Assembly: GCA_022432975.1 (NCBI GenBank)
Contig: CM039516.1
Coordinates: forward strand, 34,001,157 to 34,065,156
Direction of reading: 5' to 3'
Source of the DNA: Begonia masoniana
Taxonomy: Eukaryota > Streptophyta > Magnoliopsida > Cucurbitales > Begoniaceae
Length of the DNA: 64,000 bases
Of the stretch, positions 47,529 through 58,540 are shown piece after piece. The notes under the pieces are model-generated. The model had not been told where the DNA came from. It was given only the letters and a program-made list of their open reading frames with translations, and did not search any database. The position numbers and the translations under genes were made by a program. Within the stretch, counting starts at the first letter, position 1. Every line of letters starts with the position of its first letter.

Positions 47529-49747
47529 TATAACGCCCCGAATTAATCAACTCGGTTTGCTACTCACACTCACTAAACTGAACTAGGAAATTCTGAAAAA
47601 ATTTAAAGTTTTATCCATCGATATAAAACATTGTCATTTAAACGGTTAAAATACTTCAGCGGAATACATTTACGTAAAACAGAGTCATTACAAAAACAGA
47701 CTAACAAATTTTTAAATATAAAATCGTTCGAAACATCTCTGCGACAACTACAGCCAGTTCAATGCTACTGAGTGGTCTGGCATCCACAGAGTTTGTCGTC
47801 ACAACCTTGGACGACGAACTCTGGACAGGCGACCTTAGACGTCGCAACTCTGGACGACGTACGCTGAACGAGATCGCTTTGGACGATATCACTTCAAACA
47901 ACGTTAATTTAGACGACAACGTTTCGGCAACACTCTGGACAACAACTTTGGACGATGACTCTTCCACTAATCTCTATGACAATTTTCTCACATCTTGGGA
48001 CAGCTGATCCTCGTCGTTCACGTCTACATAAACTTATCGTCCACAGACCACGTGACTTTAATGTCCCCAGTCCACGTGACTTCATCGTCCACGGGTTACA
48101 TAAATTCGTCGTCCACAGACGAACGTCCATAGACTTACTTAAATTTGTCGTCCACGGACCACGTGACTTTAACGTTCACTGTCCACGTGACTACTTACTT
48201 TGGACGACTATTCTTGTCCACAGAATGGACGACTGTTTTCACTTACAACTTTGGACGACTAATTTTCGGACGACTATTCTTTTCCACAAAATGGACGACT
48301 GTTTTCACTTACAACTTTGGACGACTATTTTCACCTACAGTTTGGACGACTATTCCTATGACAGAAACATAACTCAACCGATTATACACTAATCGGTGGA
48401 CAATTCTGACTACTAAGAGGACTTATAATTTTGACAGCAACCATTCAAGACAACATAAATCCATACTTACTCAGGTTCCAGAGAAAGCTACAGCTAGAAC
48501 CAACCATGTTTCATTATCAGAATAATTTCAAAAAAAACTTATCAAAACAATAAAACGACCGTTGTCATTAAAATTCTCAGCACATATTAGCTAAACATTT
48601 GTCCATTAAGTTCCACACATACTACCATTGGTTAAACCGCCTCATCAGTGCACCAGATCGTGGCATGGATGCGCTCAACCAACTACGTCTATTCTTCATT
48701 ATACTCAGAGAATTCACCTGTAATCACTTCAGCACCTACATCACAAAACTCATCTATTAGCCTAATGCTAAATAAGTAAAGCAATAATGAAATGAAATGC
48801 TGAAACATAAACCCTGTTCATGCAGTTTCTACTCTTATATCTCATGTTGTATTTATGTTCGTTCCCTATTCGATGGGAAGCATATCATTTTTCCCAAAGT
48901 AAAAATATCCTTTTACTCGATTAAGGGGAGGATTAGTTCCCTTAATAGCTGTTCTTAATCCCCCTGTTCGATGGGAAGTGGATCATTTTTTCCAAAGTAT
49001 AAATATCCTCTGTCTCGATTAAGGGGCGGATTAATTCCCTTAATAGTTAATCTAATTCAATCTACTCATGCCTTACCATGCTGTTATATATGTAAATGCA
49101 TTTTTGTATTCTTTAAAAAACATGATACATGCCAAACTAAAAATCATACAAACATACATATATCTGACTGTTTTGTGATGTAGGCTCGTAGGCACACACA
49201 TACTCTACTTACCTGGTCTCCTGGAAAATGTTTGGTTGTAAGCTACTTCGGGAGTTTGCTCAAACCTAAAATCATAGACAGAGTATTAATTAAATCTTCA
49301 CTAAACTTCATCATAAACCATCCAGAAATCTAAGGAAGCTAGTTGGGAGCTCTGTTCTTCGAGCATTCCCCGATTTATCACAAAACCCGAATCCAACACT
49401 CACTCATAGCATTCTCAAAACACACATTTACAACCCCTCTGTTATCTAACAACTAAAATAACAAGAAATCGAAGCAAAACTCACATAGGTTGGAGAAATC
49501 GGGAAGGAAGTCGCCGGGAGAGAAGTCGGCAAAGCACCGAATAAGGGAGAGAAGTAATGTGGCGGCTACTAAGCATTAATCACAGAACCCTTCCCCTTAA
49601 ATACGTTATCCACAAATAAATCCTCAATTACAATTGTGCCCTTGCTTAGTCACGCTTTAACCTAACCACTATTTCTCCTAATTTCTTCCATAAAACGTAC
49701 ACCATTAGTTGATAAAATAAATTGGTTCAATAGAACCAGGTGTTACA
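47529..49747 (-). repeat. Solo LTR with GGACGAC-rich interior
   Basis: 2219 bp flanked by a perfect target duplication CTAGG (47524-47528, 49748-49752). The minus-strand start is TGTAACACC; the other end reads GGCGTTATA, so the final CA is mutated to TA. The interior 47790-48360 is full of GTCGTCCA/TGGACGAC phrases and CCACGTGAC motifs. A 98-bp tandem duplication lies at about 48869-49064. It interrupts the copia gag, whose reading rejoins when the LTR is removed. No coding is supported. Confidence 0.85.
48869..49064. repeat. 98-bp tandem duplication in the solo LTR
   Basis: TTCGATGGGAAG followed by ATCATTTTT, AAATATCC and CGATTAAGGGG occurs at 48869 and again at 48967 with a few changes. 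Confidence 0.85.
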
Positions 49748-49752
49748 CTAGG

Positions 49753-49900
49753 GTAAAACCTACCAAGAGCCATCAAATCATTTGTAATGATAGTGAATTG
49801 AGTAAATATTTGACCAATGGTTTTGTCTTTATCCATGACAAACAGTTCAAGTATATTCATTTTACTTTTTTTACTTGATTGCTACCCTCATGTTTGAATT
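49753..49900 (-). pseudogene. SIRE-like copia gag remnant, upstream piece
   Basis: The minus strand reads LFVMDKDKTIGQIF, then TNDLMALGRFYPSEEL across the solo-LTR site, matching SIRE-type gag. The reading stops at the ycf2 junction. Confidence 0.75.
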
Positions 49901-49904
49901 CAAG

Positions 49905-50825
49905 TAAATTTCAAATTTCATGCGTATTGTCAATGTGTGATATTCTGAATCCTCATTCCTAATGGAATCAAAATGATCTCTGGATTGATCAGAAGACACT
50001 TTCAATTGACTAGAATTTGTTACTTGAACGAAACTAGATCTTGTGGAATCATATTGAATATTTGACAATACATTCCGTACCTTACTAAAAAATCGATCAT
50101 TGTTTACCAACCACACATTGTCTAACCAAATCCAATTCTCTCTCGATATGTTCCTAAAAAAATCCTTTTCATGCGGATTCTTCCTCCAATCTTGGTGGAA
50201 TTGCCACATGAAATTAAGCACATTTTTCCAAAGAAATAGTACACTTGTTTCTCGAGAAGCGATGGGAAACGTGCTCAATATCATTTGATTGAATAGTTGA
50301 CCAAACTACTTGTTTGAAGAAGCCTTCCACTTCAATTGGTATTTTTTCATGAAAAGCAAACATGAGATAACAAATCTAGTATTTCACTAAGATTTCGAAT
50401 AGCTGTCCCGAATTCAAGTTGATTATGTTTCGCCTTTTCCTCAGAGAAAGATGATCAAACAATTCCCAATCATGGTCCTTGCGGATATGATAATCCATAT
50501 AATATATAAAAAGAAACTTCATATATTCGATATCTTTCTCTTTGAATGAGATCTCAATTCCAACTACGGTTTCATTAGATATCTTACAACTAGAATCCCT
50601 CTTTTTTCTGACCCAGTTCTTCCACCACCACAAACCCCAGTTAGATTCAGGTATGATACATTTTTTTGTTATTGGGAGTACCCAAGTACTCTCTTTCGAA
50701 TCCAGTAAAGAGCTCTGAAAGATCTTTTTGTTCTTTTGGAAGATACAAAAGCGAAACAATCAACCTATTGATGTCAAAAGATTCTTCTAATGTATCATTT
50801 CTGGGTCTAATGGTGTTGTTTCAGA
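49905..50825 (-). pseudogene. ycf2: Plastid ycf2 fragment transferred to the nucleus (NUPT)
   Basis: The minus strand encodes an N-terminal portion of the chloroplast Ycf2 protein. Recognisable parts in order are [105 protein letters not shown] (with Leu for the first Ser) and EDSEYHTL. Against the expected protein it has an in-frame TAG near 50373, a two-base deletion near 50215 and loss of a few codons near 50190, plus many substitutions, so it is an old pseudogene. It lies exactly between a truncated gypsy reverse transcriptase and a truncated copia gag. A copy that passed through the mitochondrion cannot be excluded. Confidence 0.92.
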
Positions 50826-51747
50826 GTTGATAGCACAATCGCCAAGTGCTCTTTGTGCTCTACCTCATTCTGAGAATAAATCAGGATGTCGTCAATGAAG
50901 ATGATCACAAACTTGTCCAGAAAATCCTAGAATATCCTGTTCATCAGGTCCATAAATGCCGCCGGGGCATTAGTCAATCCAAACGACATCACCAAGAACT
51001 CATAGTGTCCGTATCGGGTCCTGAATGCGGTCTTTGGAATATCATCAGCTCTGACCTTCAACTAGTAATAACCGGAGCGTAAATCAATTTTTGAGAATAC
51101 CCGAGCCCCTTGCAGCTGGTCAAATAGATTGTCGATCCTCGGGAATGGGTACTTATTTTTGATAGTCAACTTGTTCAGCTCACGGTAATCAATACACATG
51201 CGTAGGGACCCATCCTTCTTTTTAACAAATAGGACTGGTGCTACGAAGCCCTTGTCCACCAACTCCTTTAGCTGAGCCTTCAACTCCCTCAACTCAATTG
51301 GCACCATACGGTACGGGTTCTTTGATACTAGTTCAGCACCAGGACATACTTCGATTTAAAACTCAACCTCACGATCTGGTGGCAACCCAGTAAGTCGTCT
51401 AAGAAGACCTCTGAGAAGTTTCTAACTACTGGAATATTTTGAAGTTCCACCTTACCTTGCCTTTGAACATCCACTACGTGGGCAAGAAATCTGATGCATC
51501 CTGATCTCATCAGCTGTTGAGCTTTCAAGGAGGATATAACAGGCATACTGTGTTTCTTTGGTATAGCATGATATGAGAACTCTTTCTCATTCAGGCGTTT
51601 AAAGGACACAAGCCCGGACCTGCAATTGATGGTGGCATGATGTCTAAACAGCCAATCCATTCCCATAATTACATCGTATCCTTTCATACCGATAACGATA
51701 AGATTGGTATACAAGTTCTGGTCCTCTACTGACACTATATCGCCCTG
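50826..51747 (-). pseudogene. Gypsy protease end and reverse transcriptase remnant, element V
   Basis: From 51747 the minus strand gives the protease tail (YDVIMGMDWL, a typical Tekay sequence), then a linker. Reverse transcriptase follows at 51307-51062 ([44 protein letters not shown]). A stop after GYY is followed by [27 protein letters not shown] and FIDDILIYS near 50890. A six-residue deletion follows KGF, and the reading ends at the ycf2 junction before RNase H. Confidence 0.88.
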
Positions 51748-53500
51748 CACTGTGTAACAACCAACACTTCGGTCAGGTATTTATTTCGAAGATTACTTTT
51801 GGGGTGGTTTGTGGAATAAGAAAATAACGAGGATCTATTGACGGGTATTACTTATTTTGAGAGAAAAGTACGTTTAGTGGCAAGATTGTAACTAAAGTTG
51901 ATTTGAATCGATATAAATAGAAAAAGGAAAGTCTAAAACCTCACTTAAACCTCCCACCCGATCCTGTAGCCGACTTTTTCCTCTCTAGGCAATTTCCTCC
52001 AAAACCTTCTCTCCGGTTGCAGACACCGATTTCCTCCACCATTGATCAGCTCTTCCTCCACCCTTTTCAAAATCTAAAGCTCTAGGTAAAGTTTAGATGG
52101 TTCATTTATTTGGTCTTCGATTTAGGAATGATTTTGGTTGATGTTTGAATATTGAGAATCAGACGATGTTAGGATAATGACAGTGTCTTTGAGTTTTGAC
52201 ATTGATGATAGAATTCTGAATATTGTCAATTGTTAGATTATGAGATTCTGATATTAGTATGAATCTGGTAGTTTTAGCACACTAATGCCATCAATACTAG
52301 TGAAGATTAAGCTATGCACACAAGGTGCTCGACTAAACGACTTAGAGGTTTAAACTAGATTTTAGGATGATTTCTTTAGTTAGGATTTTACTACCTTTGA
52401 GTTTAGATTATTCAGGATATATTTAACATTGGAATATGAAATGTCTTAGGTGGAGAAGAATTCAAGTGAAGGCACGGCATTGCTAAGGAGTTCAGGTAAG
52501 TGAGTGTGTTAAGGACCTGGCCATTAGGGCCCTACATTACAAGAGTACTAGGAATATGGTTTCAAAGATTTGCTTGATGTTTGTGGACTGTTGAGTGTTA
52601 TACTGTGATAAATACAGTATATTTTTATGATATGATACATGATGATTGTTCGTTTTCTATGGTGTAATGTTCCTTTACGCATTCATGTACATGCATCACG
52701 TTTTTCCCATCGATATGCATATGAAATGTTTCTACATGCATGATTTCGGTAAAAATAAGTAAAGAACATGTAATGTATACAATGGTCCAGTGCGGGTAGT
52801 AAGCAAGTATGGCACAGGGCATGTTTATGGCAAGTTATACGGTCTACGAGGTAGACAAGGGCAAGTTATGTGGTCTACCAGGTAGACGAGGGCAAGTTAG
52901 TGCCAGTGCCTACTCTTGCGTAAATCCCCCTTTTCCCTTATATACGAAACAAGAACAGGAACACAAACATGACTTTTATTAAGTATGCATTCATGAGCAT
53001 TTATGTATATGTTGCACTCCTTACTAAGCATTAGACTTATAGTTTAAACCTTATGATGTAGGTGATGAGTTGGAAGGTGAGGACCTCAAACCGAATGAAG
53101 ATGTTTAAGTCTGGTTGCTGGATGATGCTCATGGCAGGATTTTGTGGCTGGGAAGCGATTTGACCCGAGGTGCTCTTAGTCTATCATGGTATAAGACAAT
53201 GAAATGGAAGTATAAGTAGAAAAGAATCTTGATGTTAATGAGCTATAAAGGATTCAAGGATTAAAGGTTTTTCGTCTATTTTCTTTAAGTCTTCCGCTAC
53301 GTACATTATGTTTTTACGAGTAAAATGGTTTTCATTTGAAATGAGATGTGAGATTATTTATAGAGTTAATTCCAAAGAGCTAGCCGAACGTTCGCCAGGG
53401 AGGGCGATTGATCGGTTGTCTATGTGTTCTGTTTTGTAAGCAAAAATAGTCGTCCATTCTGTGGGCGAAGATATTCGTCCATTCTGTGGGCGATAATGCC

Positions 53501-54158
53501 TGTCACACGGTTAAATTCTTGTCGGAATTTTCACCGAGTGATGGCGCCAAGTCCTCGACTAGGCCAGCCCCTCCTCTCAATAATGCGGAATATAAAAGAG
53601 ACAAAGTGTTTACGGGAAAACCCCAACCCTCCTTATACTCAAATATAAGAACTAGGAAACAATTTCTCTCCAAGGCAAACCACAAAGCTCAAGACACTCT
53701 TCCACTCGAAGTTGTTGTCTTGGCTTGGTTGCTCATGGCCTATTTATACACAAATGGCCAAGGCCATGTACATGAATCTTCATAAGTGCAAGCACTAACA
53801 TAAATAAGCACTAACATAAATGAGAGCACTAACATGAATGTGAGCACTAACATGAATGTGAGCACTAACATAAATAAGCACTAACATAAATGAAGCACTA
53901 ACATAAATGCCATTCTACCTTCTCGAGTGGGCCTGCCCCATCGGCCCAGCACCCAGCGCTCGGCCCAGCGCCATATGCGCCTGGGCCAGCGCGCAGCGCC
54001 CAGATTTGGACTACCCCACTCCAAGTGATCCAGCCCATGTGCTTCAAGTGCCCACCAACACTTAGAATATTTTAGCACGCCTAAGGAGGATGCCGCGCCC
54101 CTCCTTCCTTGGGCCCTTCGCCCATGTTTTTATGCATCATGAGAAATGGGGCGTAACA
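53501..54158 (-). repeat. 3' LTR of the gag-only element
   Basis: 658 bp. It contains a short AGCACTAACATAAATGA-type tandem repeat (53791-53909) and a run of GCGCC(C)AGCGC phrases (53935-54000). Confidence 0.95.
53791..53909. repeat. Short tandem repeat AGCACTAACAT(A/G)AAT
   Basis: About eight units of 14-18 bp in the LTR of the gag-only element. The same run is at 56088-56206 in the other LTR. Confidence 0.9.
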
Positions 54159-54171
54159 ATCTCCCCCACTT
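54159..54171 (-). promoter_or_regulatory. Polypurine tract of the gag-only element
   Basis: The minus strand reads AAGTGGGGGAGAT immediately before the TGTTACGCCC start of the 3' LTR. Confidence 0.88.
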
Positions 54172-54593
54172 ATCATGGTTGATGTCCTCGTCAACCCCCA
54201 ACTAGGTCCACCTCTTGAAATGCCATAGACCCACGTCCTCCCACGTAGCTTCCATAGGCCCACTTCAAGTTGTCTTCAAACAATTGTAGCACCCATTTGA
54301 TTTTGGATGTTCCACATCTATGCACGGTAATTGGCTTTCCTCCAAAGACTCGCGCCCTCCCATCACTCGGCTCCCACGCCCAAAAGCTTCAACAAACCCT
54401 CCTCGGCTAGCTTTTGTTGATGATGATACCTTTGACAAAACTCGTCAAATGCCGTAGTCCTTTCCTTCCTCATGTCCATTTGAGTTGCTTAGCGACCACT
54501 TTTGCCTCCCCTTTGCATCCACTTCGCCCACCTTGGCTCGGTCAAATGCACCATGGATTCCGAAGGCCTTTACGGAACCCGAAAGTCTCCTCA
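54172..54593 (-). other. Non-coding stretch between gag and the 3' LTR
   Basis: About 0.42 kb with no recognisable coding. Deleted pol would be expected here in an autonomous relative; no pol motif remains. Confidence 0.6.
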
Positions 54594-55748
54594 TCACTTC
54601 CTTGCAAGGGGACCACCCGCCCCCTTTTGTTGCTCCACAACGGTGTCTAGTAGTTGAAATGAATTCACTCGATACACCTCTTCATCACCACTAGAAATGG
54701 TCTTGACAAGTTGCATGGAGTTAGCTCGAGGCACCTCCTCTCCGTCGGAGTCCTCTCCTCTAACCCGCAATGTGGACACCTTGCCTTTGCTTGGGCACTC
54801 TCTTGCAAAGTGAGATCCTCCACAAATGAAGCACCCCGAAGTCTTCCTTGGTTGTGATTGATCACCTCCCACCGACTTGAAAGCACCTTGAGATGTTTTC
54901 CCCTTCTCTTTGCTCTCACCATGTGCCTTACCCAAATGTTTGTCCTCCTTCCCTTTCTTCTCAGATGAGGACATGGCTTTGTAGTCCACCAAACTCTCGG
55001 CTATAGAAATGGCCGATTGAACGTCCTTTACCCCATGCCGCCTCAACTCCACTTGAGCCCATGGTTGAAGACCCGCCACAAAGTTAAATAACTTGTCACT
55101 CTCGTGCATCTCCCGAATATCAAGTAGAATAGAGCTAAATTCCCTTACATATTCGCGCACCGAACCCGTTTGTTTAAGCCCCCTCAAAGCTTCCTTACCC
55201 GTCCATTCCGAATTAAGAGGTAAGAACCGATCTTTCAACTCTCTTTTGAAAAGCTCGAAAGTGTCAATTCGTGGCTCCATGTGTTGGATTTGCCGCCACC
55301 ATAACTTGGCATCCCCCACCAAGTACATGCTTGTGATCGTGACTTGATTTTCCTCCTCAATTCCAGCCACCATGAAGTATTGCTCCATGTCCCAAAGAAA
55401 GTTCTCAACCTCCTTTGCATTGCGGTCTCCATTATAAGGTTTTGGCTCCGGAACCTTATATTGTGTGGCCGAGGTTCCCAACCTCCGACTTGAACCACCA
55501 ACCGCCTCCTTGCCTATCCGAGCCAACCCTTTGTCTATCCTTTCGATAGAGCCCTCCATGCGTTGCTCGATAGCAAGAATATCCGCCCCCACCGATGCTT
55601 GGAATTCATCCAACGCCAATCTCATCGTTCGGTGACCCACGATCAATGGCTTGTCCTCCGATGTCACCATTGAAACGCCCATTAGGCTCTCCAACACTTC
55701 GAGCCTCGCAAGAATAGCCTCCAAGGTTCCTTGCGGAAGAGAATCCAT
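54594..55748 (-). CDS. Gag protein of the gag-only element, 384 codons, intact
   Basis: The start MDSLPQGTLEAIL lies about 35 bp after the primer site and heads an uninterrupted frame. The N terminus (residues about 5-90) is predicted as amphipathic coil (ILARLEVLESLMG, IEQRMEGSIERIDKGL). The retrotransposon gag domain spans about residues 95-250, with PKPYNGDRNAKEVENFLWDM, GDAKLWWRQIQ and LKDRFLP. A Lys/Glu-rich stretch (SSSEKKGKEDKH) precedes one zinc knuckle, C-x2-C-x3-H-x4-C (CFICGGSHFAREC), near residues 315-330. The protein ends GGPLARK with no protease or polymerase after it. The remaining ~420 bp to the 3' LTR is non-coding. Its role would be packaging its own RNA into particles built with a partner element's enzymes; which partner is unknown. 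Confidence 0.88.
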   Translation of the reverse strand: MDSLPQGTLEAILARLEVLESLMGVSMVTSEDKPLIVGHRTMRLALDEFQASVGADILAIEQRMEGSIERIDKGLARIGKEAVGGSSRRLGTSATQYKVPEPKPYNGDRNAKEVENFLWDMEQYFMVAGIEEENQVTITSMYLVGDAKLWWRQIQHMEPRIDTFELFKRELKDRFLPLNSEWTGKEALRGLKQTGSVREYVREFSSILLDIREMHESDKLFNFVAGLQPWAQVELRRHGVKDVQSAISIAESLVDYKAMSSSEKKGKEDKHLGKAHGESKEKGKTSQGAFKSVGGDQSQPRKTSGCFICGGSHFARECPSKGKVSTLRVRGEDSDGEEVPRANSMQLVKTISSGDEEVYRVNSFQLLDTVVEQQKGAGGPLARK

Positions 55749-55782
55749 CTATTTGTGGTCGGTTTGTTCCCAATGAAACCGC

Positions 55783-55794
55783 GCTCTGATACCA
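55783..55794 (-). promoter_or_regulatory. Primer-binding site of the gag-only element
   Basis: TGGTATCAGAGC on the minus strand, three bases inside the 5' LTR that begins at 55798. Confidence 0.93.
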
Positions 55795-55797
55795 AGT

Positions 55798-56455
55798 TGT
55801 CACACGGTTAAATTCTTGCCAGAATTTTCACCGAGTGATGGCGCCAAGTCCTCGACTAGGCCAGCCCCTCCTCTCAATAATGCGGAATATAAAAGAGACA
55901 AAGTGTTTACGGGAAAACCCCAACCCTCCTTATACTCAAATATAAGAACTAGGAAACAATTTCTCTCCAAGGCAAACCACAAAGCTCAAGACACTCTTCC
56001 ACTCGAAGTTGTTGTCTTGGCTTGGTTGCTCATGGCCTATTTATACACAAATGGCCAAGGCCATGTACATGAATCTTCATAAGTGCAAGCACTAACATAA
56101 ATAAGCACTAACATAAATGAGAGCACTAACATGAATGTGAGCACTAACATGAATATGAGCACTAACATAAATAAGCACTAACATAAATGAAGCACTAACA
56201 TAAATGCCATTCTACCTTCTCGAGTGGGCCTGCCCCATCGGCCTAGCACCTAGCGCTCGGCCCAGCGCCATATGCGCCTGGGCCAGCGCGCAGCGCCCAG
56301 ATTTGGACTACCCCACTCCAAGTGATCCAGCCCATGTGCTTCAAGTGCCCACCAACACTTAGAATATTTTAGCACGCCTAAGGAGGATGCCGCGCCCCTC
56401 CTTCCTTGGGCCCTTGGCCCATGTTTTTATGCATCATGAGAAATGGGGCGTAACA
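55798..56455 (-). repeat. 5' LTR of the gag-only element
   Basis: 658 bp, nearly identical to 53501-54158. Differences seen: TGCCAGAA for TGTCGGAA, one G/A in the short tandem repeat, two C/T in the GCGC-rich part and one C/G near the end. Confidence 0.95.
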
Positions 56456-56689
56456 ATGTCTATGGGTGATGATATCATGAACGATAGAGTTTATCATCCA
56501 AAGTTGTCGTCCAAAGTTGTAGTCCAAATCTGGGATCGATGAAGTCACGTGGACTGTGAACAATAAAGTCACGTGGTCTGTGGACGATAAATTTAAGTAA
56601 GTCTATGGATTTTAGTCTGTGGACGATGATACTATGTAACCCGTGAACGATGAAGTCACGTGGACTGTGGACAATAAAGTCACGTGACC

Positions 56690-56940
56690 TGGACGACGTA
56701 GTTTGGACGACGTAGTCTGGACAACGTGGTTTGGTCGACGTGATTTGGTCGATGTAGTTTGGTCGACGTAGTCTGGAGGACGTGGTCTGGACGACGTGGT
56801 CTGGACGACGTAGTCTGGACGACTTAGTCTAGACGACGTGGTCTGGATGACGTAGTCTTGTCGATGTAGTCTGGGCGATGTAGTCTAGACGATGAAATCG
56901 GTCGATGTGTTCGGCAGATGAATTCGGTCGATGTTGATCA
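56690..56940. repeat. 14-bp minisatellite TGGACGACGTAGTC in the plus-strand LTR
   Basis: About seventeen units of the form TGG(A/T)CGACGT(A/G)GT(C/T) with substitutions run continuously, shading into GGTCGATG variants at the right end. Confidence 0.9.
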
Positions 56941-57188
56941 GCCCCTAGTGATTTGTTTCAGCTTTTAAGATTTAGACCATTCCGTTTCTATTCCTTCTCT
57001 GCTTTCTTCTAACGTGTTAGGTTTATTTTTAAAGAGTTTCAAATGAGTTTTGAGCACGATTTTTATTTGTTTTAATAGACTTAATTTATAGTACAGTCAG
57101 TTTTAAAAAAAATGGTGTGTCCAGAATAGGATTTACGATCATGAACACGTTAGTTGTGACCCTTTTGGGTTTGGGTCGTGACACACTG

Positions 57189-58375
57189 CCTGCTCAGAGT
57201 GCATAAATTCTCCGGATGGTAACATGACACTGTAGGGCTGATTTGTCGGCACAAGATAAAATTTCTCCCTGACCAGGAAGTCCCTAGCCACAAATGAGTG
57301 TGTGGCCCCCATGTCCAACAAAGTATAGGCAGGTAAATTATAGATCAAAATTGTACCTGTGATCGCTGTGTGCTGGGTGTCATCATCATCTTCTATCATT
57401 GCAAAAACTCTTGGCATGGCACGATTCGGCCTTGTGTCGAGCATTGGGCAATCATGGACGTGATGGCCCTCTTTGCCGCACCGGAAGCAATGGCCGGTAA
57501 AGAGCCTGCATTCACCTATGTGACTTTTCTGGTAACATGGACATACAGGAAGCTGAAGAGCTCCCATTGGTCTTTTTCCCTTGTCCTGATAAGCAACAGT
57601 CTCATTGGGCCTCTTAACGCCCTTGTTCTGTGGCTGTTGTGGTTGCCAATTTTGACCCCTTTGTTGTTGTTGAGGGGCATCACGAAGGAATCTCTTCGAC
57701 GAATCCCTCTGTTTCTGGAACTTCATTTCTAAGGCTTTCAACTGATAAGCCTTGGCCACCACTTTCGTATACGGTGCCTCATCAAATTCCCCCGTCATGA
57801 TCCCCCGTAAAAGGTCCATCCTCAGACCCTGGATGAACTGGTGTACCTTGTTTTCATCGGTGTCCACCAAGTGTGTTGCGTAGCGAGATAATAATTCAAA
57901 CTTCTGAACATATTCGGCCACTGATCCATATTGTCGTAGCCGAGAGAATTCATCATCTTTTCCTTCCTCACACTGCGGTCGAAATACTTCTCATAGAAAA
58001 TCCTCTTGAATCCGCTCTAATCCATTGCCTCGATAGTCGACTGTACAGTGTCCAACCAAAATCTAGCATTCTTGGTGAGATGAAACGTACCACATATAAC
58101 CTTCTTATTCTCCTCCACTTCTGCGTAGCTGAACATTCGCCAATCTGTTGGATCCACTTCTCAGCGTGAGTTGGGTCCGTCGATAATCCATCAAACATAG
58201 GCGGTTGGAGTCGCTGGAATCTGTCTCCACTGGTGTCACGTGGAGTATTCGTATGGTTGTTGTTCCCATTATCTGCCATCATGCGTCCCATTATGCGTGA
58301 CTGAACGTCGACTAGCTCAGTTAGACGATCGAGAGCGTCACCCCTAACATTTGCATCACCTTGATTCCCTCTCAC
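57189..58375 (-). pseudogene. Gypsy gag and protease start of element V, frameshifted
   Basis: The reading from 58375 (MRGNQGDANVR) shows the gag N terminus with FDGLSTDPTHAEKWI. A frameshift near 58120 moves the reading to the frame that gives AEYVQKFELLSRYA at 57921 onward. A partial and a full zinc knuckle follow; the full one is CFRCGKEGHHVHDC with C-x2-C-x4-H-x4-C spacing. The protease active site reads LLDMGATHSF, Met in place of the Ser or Thr of D-S/T-G. It is cut after HSEQAV by the LTR inserted at CACTG and continues at 51747. Confidence 0.88.
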
Positions 58376-58524
58376 AATTTCAAGAAAATCCTATACATAA
58401 TAACGAACTCAACTTAATAAACAAAACGGTTAGCAGAAACTTAAACACTTACAGTTGGTGGAGCGTTCTCAAGTGGCAGATTGCGCAGTTAGATAGTCTA
58501 CAGAACCACTTTTAAAACCCGGGG
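58376..58524 (-). other. 5' leader of element V
   Basis: A short untranslated region between primer site and gag; nothing else seen. Confidence 0.6.
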
Positions 58525-58536
58525 GCTCTGATACCA
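58525..58536 (-). promoter_or_regulatory. Primer-binding site of element V
   Basis: TGGTATCAGAGC on the minus strand, four bases from the LTR edge at 58541. Confidence 0.92.
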
Positions 58537-58540
58537 TAAC

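Larger units (their letters stand above)
1740..49900 (-). mobile_element. Degenerate SIRE-like Ty1/copia element, host of the nested insertions
   Basis: Pieces of one copia element appear in the correct minus-strand order: gag at 49900-49753 and 47523-46436, the end of gag and the protease at 46500-46436 and 30966-30728, integrase at 4157-3600, reverse transcriptase at 3400-2380 and RNase H at 2330-1765. Removing the insertions bounded by target duplications AAACT, ACACA and CTAGG restores continuity of the copia reading at each break: the pre-integrase CDAC segment leads on to LLHMDLF, and the PSEELV segment of gag is restored. The long gag containing EELIGSL and THEI resembles the SIRE/Maximus lineage; that lineage call is inferred from recalled family features. 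All coding is broken by stops and frameshifts. The 5' end is lost at the ycf2 junction near 49900, and the 3' LTR was not identified. Confidence 0.75.
53501..56455 (-). mobile_element. Young gag-only LTR element (TR-GAG type)
   Basis: A 2955-bp element with two 658-bp LTRs (53501-54158, 55798-56455). By eye these differ at only about six positions with no length difference. Ends are TGTTACGCCCC...GTGTGACA on the minus strand. The target site is ATGCC (53496-53500) against ATGTC (56456-56460). It has a perfect primer site and a purine tract. The only coding is one intact gag reading; protease, reverse transcriptase and integrase are absent. This matches the TR-GAG class, which depends on enzymes of an autonomous gypsy element. 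Confidence 0.93.
51753..57183 (+). repeat. Plus-strand gypsy LTR inserted in element V, split by the gag-only element
   Basis: Bounded by a perfect target duplication CACTG (51748-51752, 57184-57188), with TGTAACAACC and GGGTCGTGACA ends. Without the nested element it is about 2.47 kb, and no internal retrotransposon region is present, so it is a solo LTR. It contains CACGTG-rich text and a 14-bp minisatellite at 56690-56940, and resembles the architecture of the solo LTR at 47529-49747 in the opposite orientation. Confidence 0.85.

Noticed and set aside
49871..50759. A functional ycf2-derived gene
   Set aside because: There is a stop, a two-base deletion and lost codons; only an N-terminal part is present.
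28765..58536. tRNA-like sequences GCTCTGATACCA
   Set aside because: They are 12-base primer-binding sites beside LTRs, not tRNA genes.
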